From: Rhodobacteraceae bacterium CCMM004
GTDB lineage: Bacteria; Pseudomonadota; Alphaproteobacteria; Rhodobacterales; Rhodobacteraceae
Length of the DNA: 64,000 nt
NCBI GenBank assembly: GCA_004005435.1
Contig: RZWH01000009.1
Span: 22,074-86,073 of the forward strand
Reading direction: 5' to 3'
How positions within the stretch are numbered: position 1 is the stretch's first letter; each line of letters starts with the position of its first letter. Under the pieces are notes generated by a model. It made no database searches. It saw only the letters and a list, made by a program, of their open reading frames with translations, and was not told where the DNA came from. The position numbers and the translations under genes are program-made. Of this stretch, positions 16,987 through 26,470 are shown piece after piece.

Positions 16987-18498
16987 ATGCGTATCATGAA
17001 AACCCTGGGACTGGCGGCCGTTCTGGCCGCGACGAGCGGTCTCGTCCACGCACAGGATCTGCGGATCGGATTGCAAGAGGACCCAGATGTGCTCGACCCC
17101 GATCAGTCGCGCACCTTCGTCGGCCGCATCGTCTATGCCTCGCTCTGCGACAAGCTGGTGGACATCACGCCTGAGTTGGAGATCGTCCCCATGCTCGCCA
17201 CCGGGTGGGAGTGGAACGAGGACGGCACCGAACTGACCATGACGCTGCGCGAGGGGGTGACGTTCCATGACGGCGAGCCGTTCAACGCCGAGGCTGTCGT
17301 GGCCAACATCGACCGCTCGCAGAACTTCGAGCTGAGCCGCCGCAAGTCCGAAGTGAAGTCCATCGAGAGCGTGGAGGCGGTAGACGACCTGACCGTCAAG
17401 TTCACGCTGTCGGCCCCGGATGCGACGCTGTTGGCGCAGTTCGCCGACCGCTCGGGCATGATGCTGTCGCCCAAGGCCACTGCCGAGGCGGGCGAGGAGT
17501 TCGGCCTCAACCCGGTCTGCGCCGGTCCCTTCACCTTCAAGGAGCGGATCCAGCAGGACCGCATCGTGCTGGAGAAGTTCACCGACTACTACCGCGCCGA
17601 CGAGATCAACTTCGACACCGTCACCTTCCTGCCGATCCCGGACACCACGGTGCGGCTGGCGAACCTTCGGGCGGGCGATCTGGACATGCTCGAACGGCTC
17701 GCGGCGACCGACCTGGGCTCGGCCGAGGCTGACGACGGGCTGACGGTCGAGAAGGCCACGTCGCTCGGCTATCAGGCGATGACCATCAACGTGGGCAACG
17801 GTCCGCGGGCGGAGAACCCGCTGGGCGAGAATGCCGCGGTGCGCCAGGCGCTGTCGCTGTCCATCGACCGGGCGGCGTTGAACCAGGTGGTGTTCGAAGG
17901 CGCCTTCGCCCCCGGCAATCAACCCTTTGCGCCGACCTCGCCGTGGTACAACGCCGAGTTCCCGGTGCCCGAGCGCGACGTGGAAGCGGCCAAGGCGCTG
18001 CTCGCCGAGGCCGGGTTCGCCGATGGCGTGACCATCGAGGTCCAGGTCGCCAACAACCCCGTGCAGACCCAGGTGATGCAGGTGATCCAGTCCATGGCCG
18101 GCGAAGCCGGGATCACGATCGAACTGGCGGCCAAGGAGTTCGCCACGCTCCTCGCCGATCAGTCGGCCGGCGACTACACCGCCAGCCAGGTCGGCTGGTC
18201 CGGCCGCGTCGATCCCGACGGCAACATCCACCAGTTCATGACCACCGGCGGCGGAATCAACGATTCCAAGTATTCCGACCCGGACATGGACAAGTTCCTG
18301 AACGAGGCGCGTCTCTCCACCGACCCCGCGGTGCGTAAGGAGAGCTACGACGCGGCCATCGCCAAGCAGCAGGAGGACATGCCGATCGTCTATCTCTATC
18401 ACCCGGTGTGGATTTGGGTGCTGGACAACGACATCGACGGCTTCACCCCCTATCCCGACGGAATGATCCGGCTGCACGGGGTGTCCAAGACCGAGTAA
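16987..18498 (+). CDS. Peptide-type ABC transporter solute-binding protein (SBP family 5)
   Basis: 503 residues with a Sec signal peptide ending near LVHA (about residue 22). Family-5 features include LRIGLQEDPDVLDPDQ at the mature N-terminus, GWEWNEDGTELTMTLREGV and FHDGEPFNAEAVVANID. It captures peptides or related molecules in the periplasm. AGAGGAG lies 8 bases before the ATG. A hairpin follows it, as often seen where the binding protein is made in excess over the permeases. Confidence 0.92.
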   Translation: MRIMKTLGLAAVLAATSGLVHAQDLRIGLQEDPDVLDPDQSRTFVGRIVYASLCDKLVDITPELEIVPMLATGWEWNEDGTELTMTLREGVTFHDGEPFNAEAVVANIDRSQNFELSRRKSEVKSIESVEAVDDLTVKFTLSAPDATLLAQFADRSGMMLSPKATAEAGEEFGLNPVCAGPFTFKERIQQDRIVLEKFTDYYRADEINFDTVTFLPIPDTTVRLANLRAGDLDMLERLAATDLGSAEADDGLTVEKATSLGYQAMTINVGNGPRAENPLGENAAVRQALSLSIDRAALNQVVFEGAFAPGNQPFAPTSPWYNAEFPVPERDVEAAKALLAEAGFADGVTIEVQVANNPVQTQVMQVIQSMAGEAGITIELAAKEFATLLADQSAGDYTASQVGWSGRVDPDGNIHQFMTTGGGINDSKYSDPDMDKFLNEARLSTDPAVRKESYDAAIAKQQEDMPIVYLYHPVWIWVLDNDIDGFTPYPDGMIRLHGVSKTE

Positions 18499-18514
18499 CG
18501 CGCACGACCGGAGT

Positions 18515-18540
18515 GCCGCCCCGGCCATGACCGGGGCGGC
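18515..18540 (+). terminator. Intra-operon hairpin after the binding-protein gene
   Basis: GCCGCCCCGG pairs perfectly with CCGGGGCGGC around CCATGA. There is no U-tract, so it is more likely an RNA-stabilising or attenuating hairpin than a full stop. Confidence 0.6.
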
Positions 18541-18576
18541 GCACCGTCCCTCCCACACGTGTTCCCAGGTGACGCC

Positions 18577-19521
18577 ATGCTCGCTTTCCTCGCACGCAGG
18601 ATCCTCATCGCGATCCCCACGGTCATCCTGATCTCGATCTTCGTGTTCGGCCTTCAGCATCTGCTGCCCGGCGATCCGATCCTGGTGATGGCCGGAGAAG
18701 AGCGCGACCCCGAGGTCATCGCGGCGCTGCGTGAGAAGTATCGCTTCAACGATCCGATCCCGGTGCAGTACCTCGCCTGGGCGGGCAACGCGCTCCAGGG
18801 CGATCTGGGGATTTCCCTGCGCACGCAGCAGCCGGTGCTGGAGCTGATCGGGGAAAAGCTGCCGGTGACGATCCAACTGGCGGTCATGGCGCTGATCATC
18901 GCCATTCTGATCGGCATCCCCGCCGGTGTGCTTTCAGCCTACAAGAAGGGGACGTGGATCGACTGGGTCGCCAACATCGTCGCGCTGTCGGGGCTGTCGG
19001 TACCGAACTTCTGGCTGGGGATCATGCTGATCCTTCTGGTGTCGGTCAAACTGGGCTGGCTGCCGGCGTCGGGCTACATGCCCTTGACCGAGGATCCCCT
19101 GCAATCCATCCGCACCATGCTGATGCCCGCCTTCGTGCTCGGCACGGCCATCGCCGCCACGCTGATGCGTCACACCCGTTCGGCGATGTTGAGCGTGTTG
19201 AAATCCGATTATGTCCGCACCGCCCGGGCTAAGGGGCTCAAAGAGCGCGTCGTGTTGATCAAGCACGCGCTGCGCAACGCTCTGGTGCCGGTGGTCACGG
19301 TGATCACGCTGCTCTTCGGCGAGCTGTTGGCGGGCGCGGTCCTGACCGAACAGATCTTCACCATCCCCGGGTTCGGCAAGCTGGTGGTCGACGCGGTGTT
19401 CAACCGCGACTACGCGGTGGTGCAGGGGATCGTGCTCTGCACCGGCATCGCCTTTATCTTCATGAACATTCTGGCGGATGCCGCCTATCGCATCTTGAAC
19501 CCGCGGATGTCCGACCGATGA
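18577..19521 (+). CDS. Peptide-type ABC transporter permease (DppB family)
   Basis: 314 residues with about six membrane segments. The N-terminus FLARRILIAIPTVILISIFV and the EAA-loop region DYVRTARAKGLKERVVLIKH are typical of DppB/OppB. The ATG at 18577 follows CAGGTGACGCC; a GTG at 18559 would add six residues. It overlaps the next permease gene by four bases. Confidence 0.92.
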   Translation: MLAFLARRILIAIPTVILISIFVFGLQHLLPGDPILVMAGEERDPEVIAALREKYRFNDPIPVQYLAWAGNALQGDLGISLRTQQPVLELIGEKLPVTIQLAVMALIIAILIGIPAGVLSAYKKGTWIDWVANIVALSGLSVPNFWLGIMLILLVSVKLGWLPASGYMPLTEDPLQSIRTMLMPAFVLGTAIAATLMRHTRSAMLSVLKSDYVRTARAKGLKERVVLIKHALRNALVPVVTVITLLFGELLAGAVLTEQIFTIPGFGKLVVDAVFNRDYAVVQGIVLCTGIAFIFMNILADAAYRILNPRMSDR

Positions 19522-20399
19522 CCGCCGTGGTCGATCCCCAGGCGGTCGCAGACCCGCTCCCGCCCCGGCGCCGCAACCGCGCGTGGGAGAAGTTCCGCCG
19601 CAGTCCATCGGCGCTTCTGGGCGGGGTGCTGGTGCTGTTCTTCCTCATCGTGGCGATCCTGGCACCGGTGCTTCCGGTGCCCGGCCCGGCCGAAACCGAC
19701 TGGTCGATGGTGCGCAAGCCCCCGTCCTGGGCGCACCCCTTCGGCACCGACGAGATCGGGCGCGACATGCTCAGCCGAATGATCTGGGGCGCGCAGGCGT
19801 CGCTGCTCGCCGGTGTCGTGTCGGTGATGATCGCAGTGCTTCTGGGCGTGCCCCTGGGGATGCTGGCGGGCTATCTCCGCGGCTGGACCGACGCCGTGAT
19901 CTCGCGCTTCACCGAGGCGCTGCTGGCGGCGCCCTTCCTGATCCTGGCCATCGCGCTCGCGGCCTTTCTCGGGCCGTCGCTGACCAACGCGATGATTGCC
20001 ATCGGCCTCTCCGCCATGCCGATCTTCGTCCGGCTCGCCCGGGCGCAGACCCTCGCCGTGATGACCGAGGACTATGTGGAGAGCGCCCGCGCGGTGGGGA
20101 TCGGGCATCTGGGCATGATCGGGCGCTACATCCTGCCCAACATCATCCCGCCGATCATCGTGCAGGGGACGCTGACCATCGCCACGGCCATCATCGCCGA
20201 GGCGTCGCTGTCGTTCCTGGGCCTCGGCCAGCAGCCTCCGGCGCCGAGCTGGGGTGCGATGCTGAACATCGCCAAGAACTTCCTCGAACAGGCGCCGTGG
20301 ATGGCGCTCTATCCGGGCGTCGCGATCTTTCTGGTGGTGCTGGGCTTCAACCTTTTGGGCGACGGTCTGCGCGACGCGCTCGATCCGCGGGATTCATAG
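19518..20399 (+). CDS. Peptide-type ABC transporter permease (DppC family)
   Basis: 293 residues. The N-terminal segment with the hydrophobic anchor (LLGGVLVLFFLIVAIL), then PPSWAHPFGTDEIGRDMLSR, and the EAA-loop DYVESARAVGIGHLGMIGRY and LPNIIPPIIVQGTL are DppC/OppC hallmarks. It completes the first importer together with the two ATPases, the binding protein and the DppB-type permease. Confidence 0.92.
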   Translation: MTAVVDPQAVADPLPPRRRNRAWEKFRRSPSALLGGVLVLFFLIVAILAPVLPVPGPAETDWSMVRKPPSWAHPFGTDEIGRDMLSRMIWGAQASLLAGVVSVMIAVLLGVPLGMLAGYLRGWTDAVISRFTEALLAAPFLILAIALAAFLGPSLTNAMIAIGLSAMPIFVRLARAQTLAVMTEDYVESARAVGIGHLGMIGRYILPNIIPPIIVQGTLTIATAIIAEASLSFLGLGQQPPAPSWGAMLNIAKNFLEQAPWMALYPGVAIFLVVLGFNLLGDGLRDALDPRDS

Positions 20400-20419
20400 C
20401 AGTCATATCAGGGCAGAAG

Positions 20420-22213
20420 ATGACATTTACCACCAGACCCGAGATCCAAGGCACCTTTGGCGTTGCGACCTCGACCCATTGGATCGCCTCGGCCGTCGGG
20501 ATGAAGATGCTGGAGGCCGGGGGCACCGCGGCCGATGCGGCCGCCGCCATGGGCTTCACCCTCCACGTGGTCGAGCCGCATCTGAACGGACCCTTGGGCG
20601 ACATGCCCCTTCTCATCCGCCCCGCCGGAGACGCGGCGCCGCAGGTCGTCTGCGGCCAGGGCGTCGCGCCTGCGGCCGCGACCATCGCACATTACCGCGC
20701 CGAGGGGCTCGACCGGATCCCGGGCTCGGGTTTGTTGGCGACAGTGGTGCCGGGGGCGTTCGACGCCTGGATGCTGATCCTGCGCGACCACGGACGTCTA
20801 CCCCTGCGCGATATCCTGGAGCCCGCAATCCACTACGCCCGCCACGGCCATCCGGTGCTGCCGCGGGTGGCGGCGACCATCGCGGGGCTGGCCGACTTCT
20901 TTCGCGACGAATGGCCCACCTCGTTCGAGACCTGGCTGCCGGGAGGGCGGGCGCCGGAGGCGGGCGCGCTGTTTTGCAACCCGGCGCTGGCCGACACCTG
21001 GGAGCGGCTGTTGCGCGAGGTCGAGGGGACCGAGGGCCGCGCGGCACAGATCGAGGCGGCGCGGCGCGTGTTCTACCGGGGCTTCGTCGCCGAGGCGGTC
21101 GACGCCTGGGTGCGCCAAGCCTGCGTGATGGACGCCTCGGGTGCGGCGCACAAGGGCGTGTTGACCGGCCAGGACATGGCCGATTGGGAAGCCACCTACG
21201 AGCCCACGCTCTCGGTCGACTACGAGGGCTGGACGGTGTGGAAGGCGGGGATGTGGAGCCAGGGTCCCTCGATGCTGCAATCGCTGCGCACGCTGGAGGG
21301 CAGCGGTATCGGCGAGATGGACAGCCGCGGCGCGGACTTCGTCCACACCGTGACCGAGGCGATGAAGCTGTCGTTCGCCGACCGCGAGGCGTATTACGGC
21401 GATCCCGCACACAGCGACATCCCGACCGAGCGGCTTCTGTCCGCCGACTACGCCCGTGAGCGCCGCGCGCTCCTCGGGGCCGAGGCGAACCTGGATCAGC
21501 GCCCGGGCCGCGTCGACGGGTTCGAGGCTCAGGCCGACGCCGCCATCGCCCGCGCGCGGGCGAGCCAGGAGGCCCAGGGCGGGGGTGTCGGCGCGGGCGA
21601 GCCCACCATGGCTCACCTGTCGGAAAAGCGGGGCGACACCGTGCATATCGACGTCATCGACCGCTGGGGCACCGCGGTCTCGGCCACCCCCTCGGGCGGC
21701 TGGCTGCAAAGCTCGCCGGTGGTGCCCGGTCTGGGAATGCCGCTCAACAGTCGGGCGCAGATGTTTTGGCTCGACGAGGGGCTGCCCACCTCGCTGGCCC
21801 CCGGGCGCCGTCCACGCACCACGCTCTCGCCCTCCATGGCCGAGGCGCCAGACGGCACCTGCCACGCCTTCGGCACGCCCGGCGGCGATCAGCAGGACCA
21901 ATGGCAGCTCATGCTGTTCCTGCGCCTCGTCCACAGCGGCATGAACCTGCAAGAGGCCATCGACGCGCCGCTCTTCAACACCGCGCATTTCCAGGGGTCC
22001 TTCGACCCCCGGCCGGTGCGGCCTGGTCACCTGATGATAGAGCCGGATTTCGGCGAGGCGGTCATCGCCGATCTGCGCGGAAGGGGTCATGCGGTCGAGG
22101 TGGCGGCGCCCTGGACCATCGGGCGGCTGACGGCGGCCTGCCGGACGCCCGACGGGCTGCTCAAGGCCGCGGCGACCCCGCGGCTGATGCAGGCCTACGC
22201 GGTCGGGCGGTGA
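20420..22213 (+). CDS. Gamma-glutamyltransferase-family Ntn hydrolase
   Basis: 597 residues. The autocatalytic cleavage site fits Thr407 in RGDTVHIDVIDRWGTAVSAT, which would become the N-terminal nucleophile of the small subunit; FGTPGGDQQDQ corresponds to the substrate-binding Gly-Gly loop. GGT-family enzymes cleave or transfer gamma-glutamyl groups, and related members act on cephalosporin-type acyl amides. No signal peptide is seen (MTFTTRPEIQGTFGVATSTH), so it is expected in the cytoplasm, unlike classical periplasmic GGT. It lies 20 bases after a peptide importer, which fits hydrolysis of an imported gamma-glutamyl compound. The start at 20420 has a weak ribosome-binding site (GGGCAGAAG). 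Confidence 0.88.
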   Translation: MTFTTRPEIQGTFGVATSTHWIASAVGMKMLEAGGTAADAAAAMGFTLHVVEPHLNGPLGDMPLLIRPAGDAAPQVVCGQGVAPAAATIAHYRAEGLDRIPGSGLLATVVPGAFDAWMLILRDHGRLPLRDILEPAIHYARHGHPVLPRVAATIAGLADFFRDEWPTSFETWLPGGRAPEAGALFCNPALADTWERLLREVEGTEGRAAQIEAARRVFYRGFVAEAVDAWVRQACVMDASGAAHKGVLTGQDMADWEATYEPTLSVDYEGWTVWKAGMWSQGPSMLQSLRTLEGSGIGEMDSRGADFVHTVTEAMKLSFADREAYYGDPAHSDIPTERLLSADYARERRALLGAEANLDQRPGRVDGFEAQADAAIARARASQEAQGGGVGAGEPTMAHLSEKRGDTVHIDVIDRWGTAVSATPSGGWLQSSPVVPGLGMPLNSRAQMFWLDEGLPTSLAPGRRPRTTLSPSMAEAPDGTCHAFGTPGGDQQDQWQLMLFLRLVHSGMNLQEAIDAPLFNTAHFQGSFDPRPVRPGHLMIEPDFGEAVIADLRGRGHAVEVAAPWTIGRLTAACRTPDGLLKAAATPRLMQAYAVGR

Positions 22214-22223
22214 GGAGGCGACG

Positions 22224-22973
22224 ATGACCTATTCCATCGTGGCGCGCGATGCCGAGACGGGCGAGCTGGGCGTGGTTGTGGCCAGCCGCTTCTTCGCCGT
22301 GGGCGCCCTGGTCCCGCATGTCCGCGCGGGCAAAGGCGCGGTGGCGACCCAGGCCTTCGTCAGCCCGCTCTGGGGGATCGACGCGGCCGACCGCCTGGCC
22401 GCCGGCGAAGCGCCGCAGGCGGTGCTGGACGCTCTGGTCGCCGCCGACGCGGGCCACGCCAACCGGCAGTTGCACATGGTGGACGCGCTGGGGCGCACCG
22501 CCGCCTACACCGGTCCCGACTGTGTGGATTGGTGCGGGCATCTGACGGCCGAGGGCGTGTCCGTGGCTGGGAACATGCTGGCCGGAGAGGCGGTCGTCGC
22601 GCAGACGCTGGAGAGCTACCAGGCGCACGCCGACCTACCGCTGATCGACCGGATGATGACCGCGATGGAGGCCGGTGCCGCGGCCGGTGGGGACAAGCGT
22701 GGCACCCAGTCCGCGGCGCTGATCATCCACCGATCCGATCCCTATCCCTGGCTCGACCTGCGCGCCGACGATCATCCCGACCCCCTGGCCGAGCTGCGGC
22801 GCCTCTACGAGGTCGCGCAGGAACGGTTCCTGATCATGGCCAAGACCCTGCCGACGCGGGCCAACCCGGACGGCACGCTCGACCGGACCGCCATCGACGC
22901 CGAAATCGCCGCGGCCGAGGACCGCCGAAAGGCCGCGGGCCGGGCCAGCCGGTCCCATGCCACACCGCTGTGA
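22224..22973 (+). CDS. DUF1028 protein (Ntn-hydrolase superfamily)
   Basis: 249 residues. It starts MTYSIVARDAETGELGVVV and has VASRFFAVGALVPHVRAG, ATQAFVSPLWG and GVSVAGNMLAGEAVV, all typical of DUF1028, whose solved structures adopt an Ntn-hydrolase-like fold. Its reaction is not established. It starts 10 bases after the GGT-type gene (GAGGAGGCG upstream), and pairing of two Ntn-fold proteins in one operon suggests consecutive steps on the same imported amide. Confidence 0.85.
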   Translation: MTYSIVARDAETGELGVVVASRFFAVGALVPHVRAGKGAVATQAFVSPLWGIDAADRLAAGEAPQAVLDALVAADAGHANRQLHMVDALGRTAAYTGPDCVDWCGHLTAEGVSVAGNMLAGEAVVAQTLESYQAHADLPLIDRMMTAMEAGAAAGGDKRGTQSAALIIHRSDPYPWLDLRADDHPDPLAELRRLYEVAQERFLIMAKTLPTRANPDGTLDRTAIDAEIAAAEDRRKAAGRASRSHATPL

Positions 22974-23115
22974 GAGGGCCGCATTGCATTTCGGCAGGGC
23001 TGCCGGTTTTCTGGACGGAGGGCCCGCGCGTGCACCGGTTTTGCGAGAGATCGCAAGATCATGACACGCGTCCGCGGCGCCAGGGGATATGAACGAGGCG
23101 GAACGGGGACCAGCC

Positions 23116-24768
23116 ATGACCGACCATGAGATCACCGAAGCCGACATCGCGGCCGCCGAGCGGCTGCTCGCCGTGGCCTATACCGCGCAGGAGCGCGCGC
23201 AGATGGTCGGCAACCTCCAGGGCCAGATCGAATCGGCGGTGGCGCGGCGCCAGGTCGAGCTGCCCAACACGGTGCCGATGACCCTACGCTTCGATCCGCG
23301 CCTTCCGGGGTTCGAGATGCCGCGGGCCGAGGGCGTGACCGGCACCGCGCCGGACGCGCCGCTGCCCGAGGACGACGCCGACATCGCCTTTGCCGGCCTG
23401 CCGCACCTGGCCCAGTGGATCGCCTCGGGCGCGCTGACCAGTCGGCGCCTGACCGAGATCTATCTGGACCGGATCGCGCGGCACAATCCGCAGCTCATGT
23501 GCTTCGCCACCGTCACCGCAGAGCTGGCGCTGGCCGAGGCGGACGCGATGGACGCGTTGACCGCGCAAGGCACGTCGCGCGGCCCGCTCCACGGCATTCC
23601 CTACGGGGTCAAGGACTTGTTCGACACCGAGGGGATCGTCACCGGCTGGGGGGCGGAGCCCTATCGCGACCGGGTGCCCGATGCCGATGCGCGCATCGTC
23701 ACCATGCTGCGCGAGGCGGGCGCGGTTCTGCTGGGCAAGACGACAGTGGGCGCGCTGGCCTACAACGACATCTGGTATGGCGGGGTGACGCGAAACCCGT
23801 TCAATACCAAAGAGGGGTCGTCGGGGTCGAGCGCGGGATCGGCCTCGGCCACGGCGGCGGGGCTCTGCGCCTTCGCCATCGGGACCGAGACCTTGGGCTC
23901 GATCACCTCGCCGTCGCAGCGCTGCGGCACAACCGGGCTGCGCCCCACCTTCGGGCGGGTCAGCCGGGCCGGGGGCATGGCGCTCTGCTGGTCGTTGGAC
24001 AAGGTGGGGCCGATCTGCCGCGGGGTCGAGGACACCGCGCTGGTTCTCGACGCGATCAACGGCGGCGACCCGGCGGACCGCGGCTCGATCGACGCGCCCT
24101 TCGCCTTCGACGCGGGCAGGGGGATCGAGGGGCTGAAGCTGGGATACCTGCCCGAGGCCTTCGGCGAGGGGGCCACCGACGTCGATCATGCCGCGCTGGA
24201 CGCGGCCAAGGCGCTGGGCATCGAGGTGGTCGAGGTATCCTTGCCCGACCTGCCCTACGGTGCGCTGATGAACGTGCTCTATGCCGAGGCGGCGGCGGCG
24301 TTCGAGCACCTGACCCTCACCGACGCCGACGACACGCTGACCTGGCAGGACGAGGGCGCCTGGCCGAATACGTTTCGCAAGGCGCGGTTTCTCTCCGCGG
24401 TCGACCACGTCCAACTCGACCGCCTGCGATATTTGGTGATGCAGGCGCTGGACGGGATGTTCAGGGAGGTCGACGCGGTAATTGGGCCGTTCATGACCGG
24501 GCCGATGCTGATCGCGTCGAACTTCACCGGCCATCCTTGTCTGCACCTGCGGGCGGGGTTCGAGAACGTGGGTACCCGCAGCCCCGCGTCCCTGGGCGCG
24601 GGCAAGCTGACCACAGGCGAGGCGGCGCAGACGGGTGAGAAGCATCGCGTGCCTCAGGGCATCTCCGTCTGGGGGCGTCTGTTCGACGAGGGCACGATCC
24701 TGAACCTCGGGCTGGCCCTGGAGGCCAGCCTCGGTGTCGCGGACGAGCGGCCGCGCCTGGGCGATTGA
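23116..24768 (+). CDS. Amidase-signature-family hydrolase
   Basis: 550 residues with the Ser-cisSer-Lys triad: Lys166 (YGVKDLFDTEG), cis-Ser235/236 (EGSSGSSAGSAS) and nucleophile Ser262 (GTETLGSITSPS). It hydrolyses a carboxamide, substrate unknown. The N-terminal 70 residues form an extra helical segment before the core. The ATG at 23116 follows a GGGGA site; an ATG at 23089 would add nine residues but has its purine run too close. With the GGT-type and DUF1028 proteins it forms an amide-hydrolysing set between two importers. Confidence 0.87.
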   Translation: MTDHEITEADIAAAERLLAVAYTAQERAQMVGNLQGQIESAVARRQVELPNTVPMTLRFDPRLPGFEMPRAEGVTGTAPDAPLPEDDADIAFAGLPHLAQWIASGALTSRRLTEIYLDRIARHNPQLMCFATVTAELALAEADAMDALTAQGTSRGPLHGIPYGVKDLFDTEGIVTGWGAEPYRDRVPDADARIVTMLREAGAVLLGKTTVGALAYNDIWYGGVTRNPFNTKEGSSGSSAGSASATAAGLCAFAIGTETLGSITSPSQRCGTTGLRPTFGRVSRAGGMALCWSLDKVGPICRGVEDTALVLDAINGGDPADRGSIDAPFAFDAGRGIEGLKLGYLPEAFGEGATDVDHAALDAAKALGIEVVEVSLPDLPYGALMNVLYAEAAAAFEHLTLTDADDTLTWQDEGAWPNTFRKARFLSAVDHVQLDRLRYLVMQALDGMFREVDAVIGPFMTGPMLIASNFTGHPCLHLRAGFENVGTRSPASLGAGKLTTGEAAQTGEKHRVPQGISVWGRLFDEGTILNLGLALEASLGVADERPRLGD

Positions 24769-24777
24769 GCGACAGAA

Positions 24778-24795
24778 CCGGCCGACCAAGGCCGG
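24778..24795 (+). terminator. Weak hairpin after the amidase gene
   Basis: CCGGCC pairs with GGCCGG around GACCAA, 9 bases past the amidase stop; the short stem without a T-run makes it doubtful as a terminator. Confidence 0.3.
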
Positions 24796-24853
24796 CCGAG
24801 ACCTGACGAGCGGGCACCGACACCTGCTAAACTTGCAACAAGGAGACTGAACG

Positions 24854-26398
24854 ATGAGACGCAGGGAGTTCCTGACGACCACATCCGCCCTGATGGGCGG
24901 CACCTTGCTCTATGGCGTGACCGGCCCCGCCCTTGCACAAGCCGAGCCCGTCCGCGGCGGCACGCTGATCTGGGGGCATTCGGAGACGACCCAGAACCTG
25001 GACATGCATCAGACCGGCACCGCCTCGACGGGCCGCGTCCTGCAAAACGTGCACGACTCCATTGTCACGGTGGACAAGGACCTGAATGTCATCCCCAACC
25101 TCGCCGAGAGCTTCGAGCAGAGCGAGGATGGGCTGACCTACACCTTCCGGCTGCGCTCGGACGTCATGTTCCACAACGGCGAGAAGATGACATCGGCGGA
25201 TGTGAAGTACTCCTTTGAGCGCTGCGCCAACCCCGACACGGGGGCTGTGAACTTTGAGGTGTTCAACGCGGTCGAGAGCATCGAGACGCCCGACGACCTG
25301 ACCGTGATCGTCACGCTGGGCGAGGTCAACGCGCCGTTCCTGTCGCGCCTGGCCGAGAACGGTGCGGGCGTCGTGATGCCCGAGGGATCGGGCGAGGAGC
25401 AGGGCAATGCGCCCGTCGGCTGCGGTCCTTTCCGCTTCGTCCGCCGCGAGTTCGGCAACGAGGTCGAGTTGGAGCGCTTCGACGACTACTGGGGCGGCCC
25501 CGCGTATCTGGACAAGGTCATCGCGCGCGAGATCACCGAACCCACCGTGCGCCTGACCGGCCTGCGGACGGGCGAGTTGCACATGATCAACGACATCCCC
25601 GCCGACCGCATCGCCGAGATCGAGGCGGACGGCGATCTCCAGGTTGTGTCGTGGTTCCCGCTGAACTGGGACTTCGTGAACTTCAACCACGACTTCGAGC
25701 CGTTCCAGAACCCGAAGGTGCGCGAGGCCTTCGACTACATGATCGACAAGGAGGTGCTGCTGGAGGGGGCGCTCTGGGGCCAGGGTGCGACCACGGCGTC
25801 GCCCAGCTATCCCACCTCGGCCTCCTACAAGGAAGAGCTGGGGCAGCGGCCGCAGGACTTCGAGAAGGCCAAGGCGCTGCTGGCCGAGGCGGGCTATGGG
25901 CCGAACGAACTGTCCGTGGTGTTCAAGGTCACGACCAACTATCCCTACCACGTGGAATCCGCCCAGATCATGCTGGAGTGGTTCCGCATGGCCGGTGTCG
26001 ACGCCTCCATCGAACAGCTGACGTGGTCGGATTGGTTGAGCCAGGTCTGGGTCGACAAGGACTTCCAGATCTCGATGATGAACTTCTTCACCCTGTGGGA
26101 GCCCGATTTCCTCTACTACTCCCTGTGGAACACCGAAGGCGCCTTTAACTACCGCAAGATCTCGAATGCGCAGATCGACGAGTTGACCGCCAAGGCGCGC
26201 GTCACCGTCGATCCCGCCGAGCGCGCGGCGATCTACAAGGACGTGCAGCAGGTCATCCACGACGAGACGCTGGACGTGATCCTGTGGTTCCGCAACGGCA
26301 CCATCGGCGCGCAGCCCTCGGTCCAGGGGCTCGATACCATCGTGCACCCCAACGGATCGAACCTGCAGTTCCACAAGGTGTGGCTGGCCGAGAGCTGA
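24854..26398 (+). CDS. Second peptide-type ABC solute-binding protein, Tat-exported
   Basis: 514 residues. The N-terminus MRRREFLTTTSALMGG is a twin-arginine signal (RRxFL) ending near PALAQA, whereas the first binding protein of the operon has a Sec signal. Family-5 features: GGTLIWGHSETTQNLDMHQT, LTYTFRLRSDVMFHNGEKM and SADVKYSFERC. The Tat signal implies folding, possibly with a cofactor or partner, before export. It serves the permeases and fused ATPase encoded downstream. AAGGAG lies about 8 bases before the ATG. Confidence 0.92.
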   Translation: MRRREFLTTTSALMGGTLLYGVTGPALAQAEPVRGGTLIWGHSETTQNLDMHQTGTASTGRVLQNVHDSIVTVDKDLNVIPNLAESFEQSEDGLTYTFRLRSDVMFHNGEKMTSADVKYSFERCANPDTGAVNFEVFNAVESIETPDDLTVIVTLGEVNAPFLSRLAENGAGVVMPEGSGEEQGNAPVGCGPFRFVRREFGNEVELERFDDYWGGPAYLDKVIAREITEPTVRLTGLRTGELHMINDIPADRIAEIEADGDLQVVSWFPLNWDFVNFNHDFEPFQNPKVREAFDYMIDKEVLLEGALWGQGATTASPSYPTSASYKEELGQRPQDFEKAKALLAEAGYGPNELSVVFKVTTNYPYHVESAQIMLEWFRMAGVDASIEQLTWSDWLSQVWVDKDFQISMMNFFTLWEPDFLYYSLWNTEGAFNYRKISNAQIDELTAKARVTVDPAERAAIYKDVQQVIHDETLDVILWFRNGTIGAQPSVQGLDTIVHPNGSNLQFHKVWLAES

Positions 26399-26413
26399 GG
26401 TCCCGCCGACCGG

Positions 26414-26438
26414 CCGGGGCGCAGCGACGGCGCCCCGG
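26414..26438 (+). terminator. Intra-operon hairpin after the second binding-protein gene
   Basis: CCGGGGCGC pairs with GCGCCCCGG around a 7-base loop. Like the hairpin at 18515 it separates a binding-protein gene from its permease genes and lacks a U-tract. Confidence 0.55.
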
Positions 26439-26470
26439 TTCACCGACCTGCTGACAGGGGCATCCCGCGC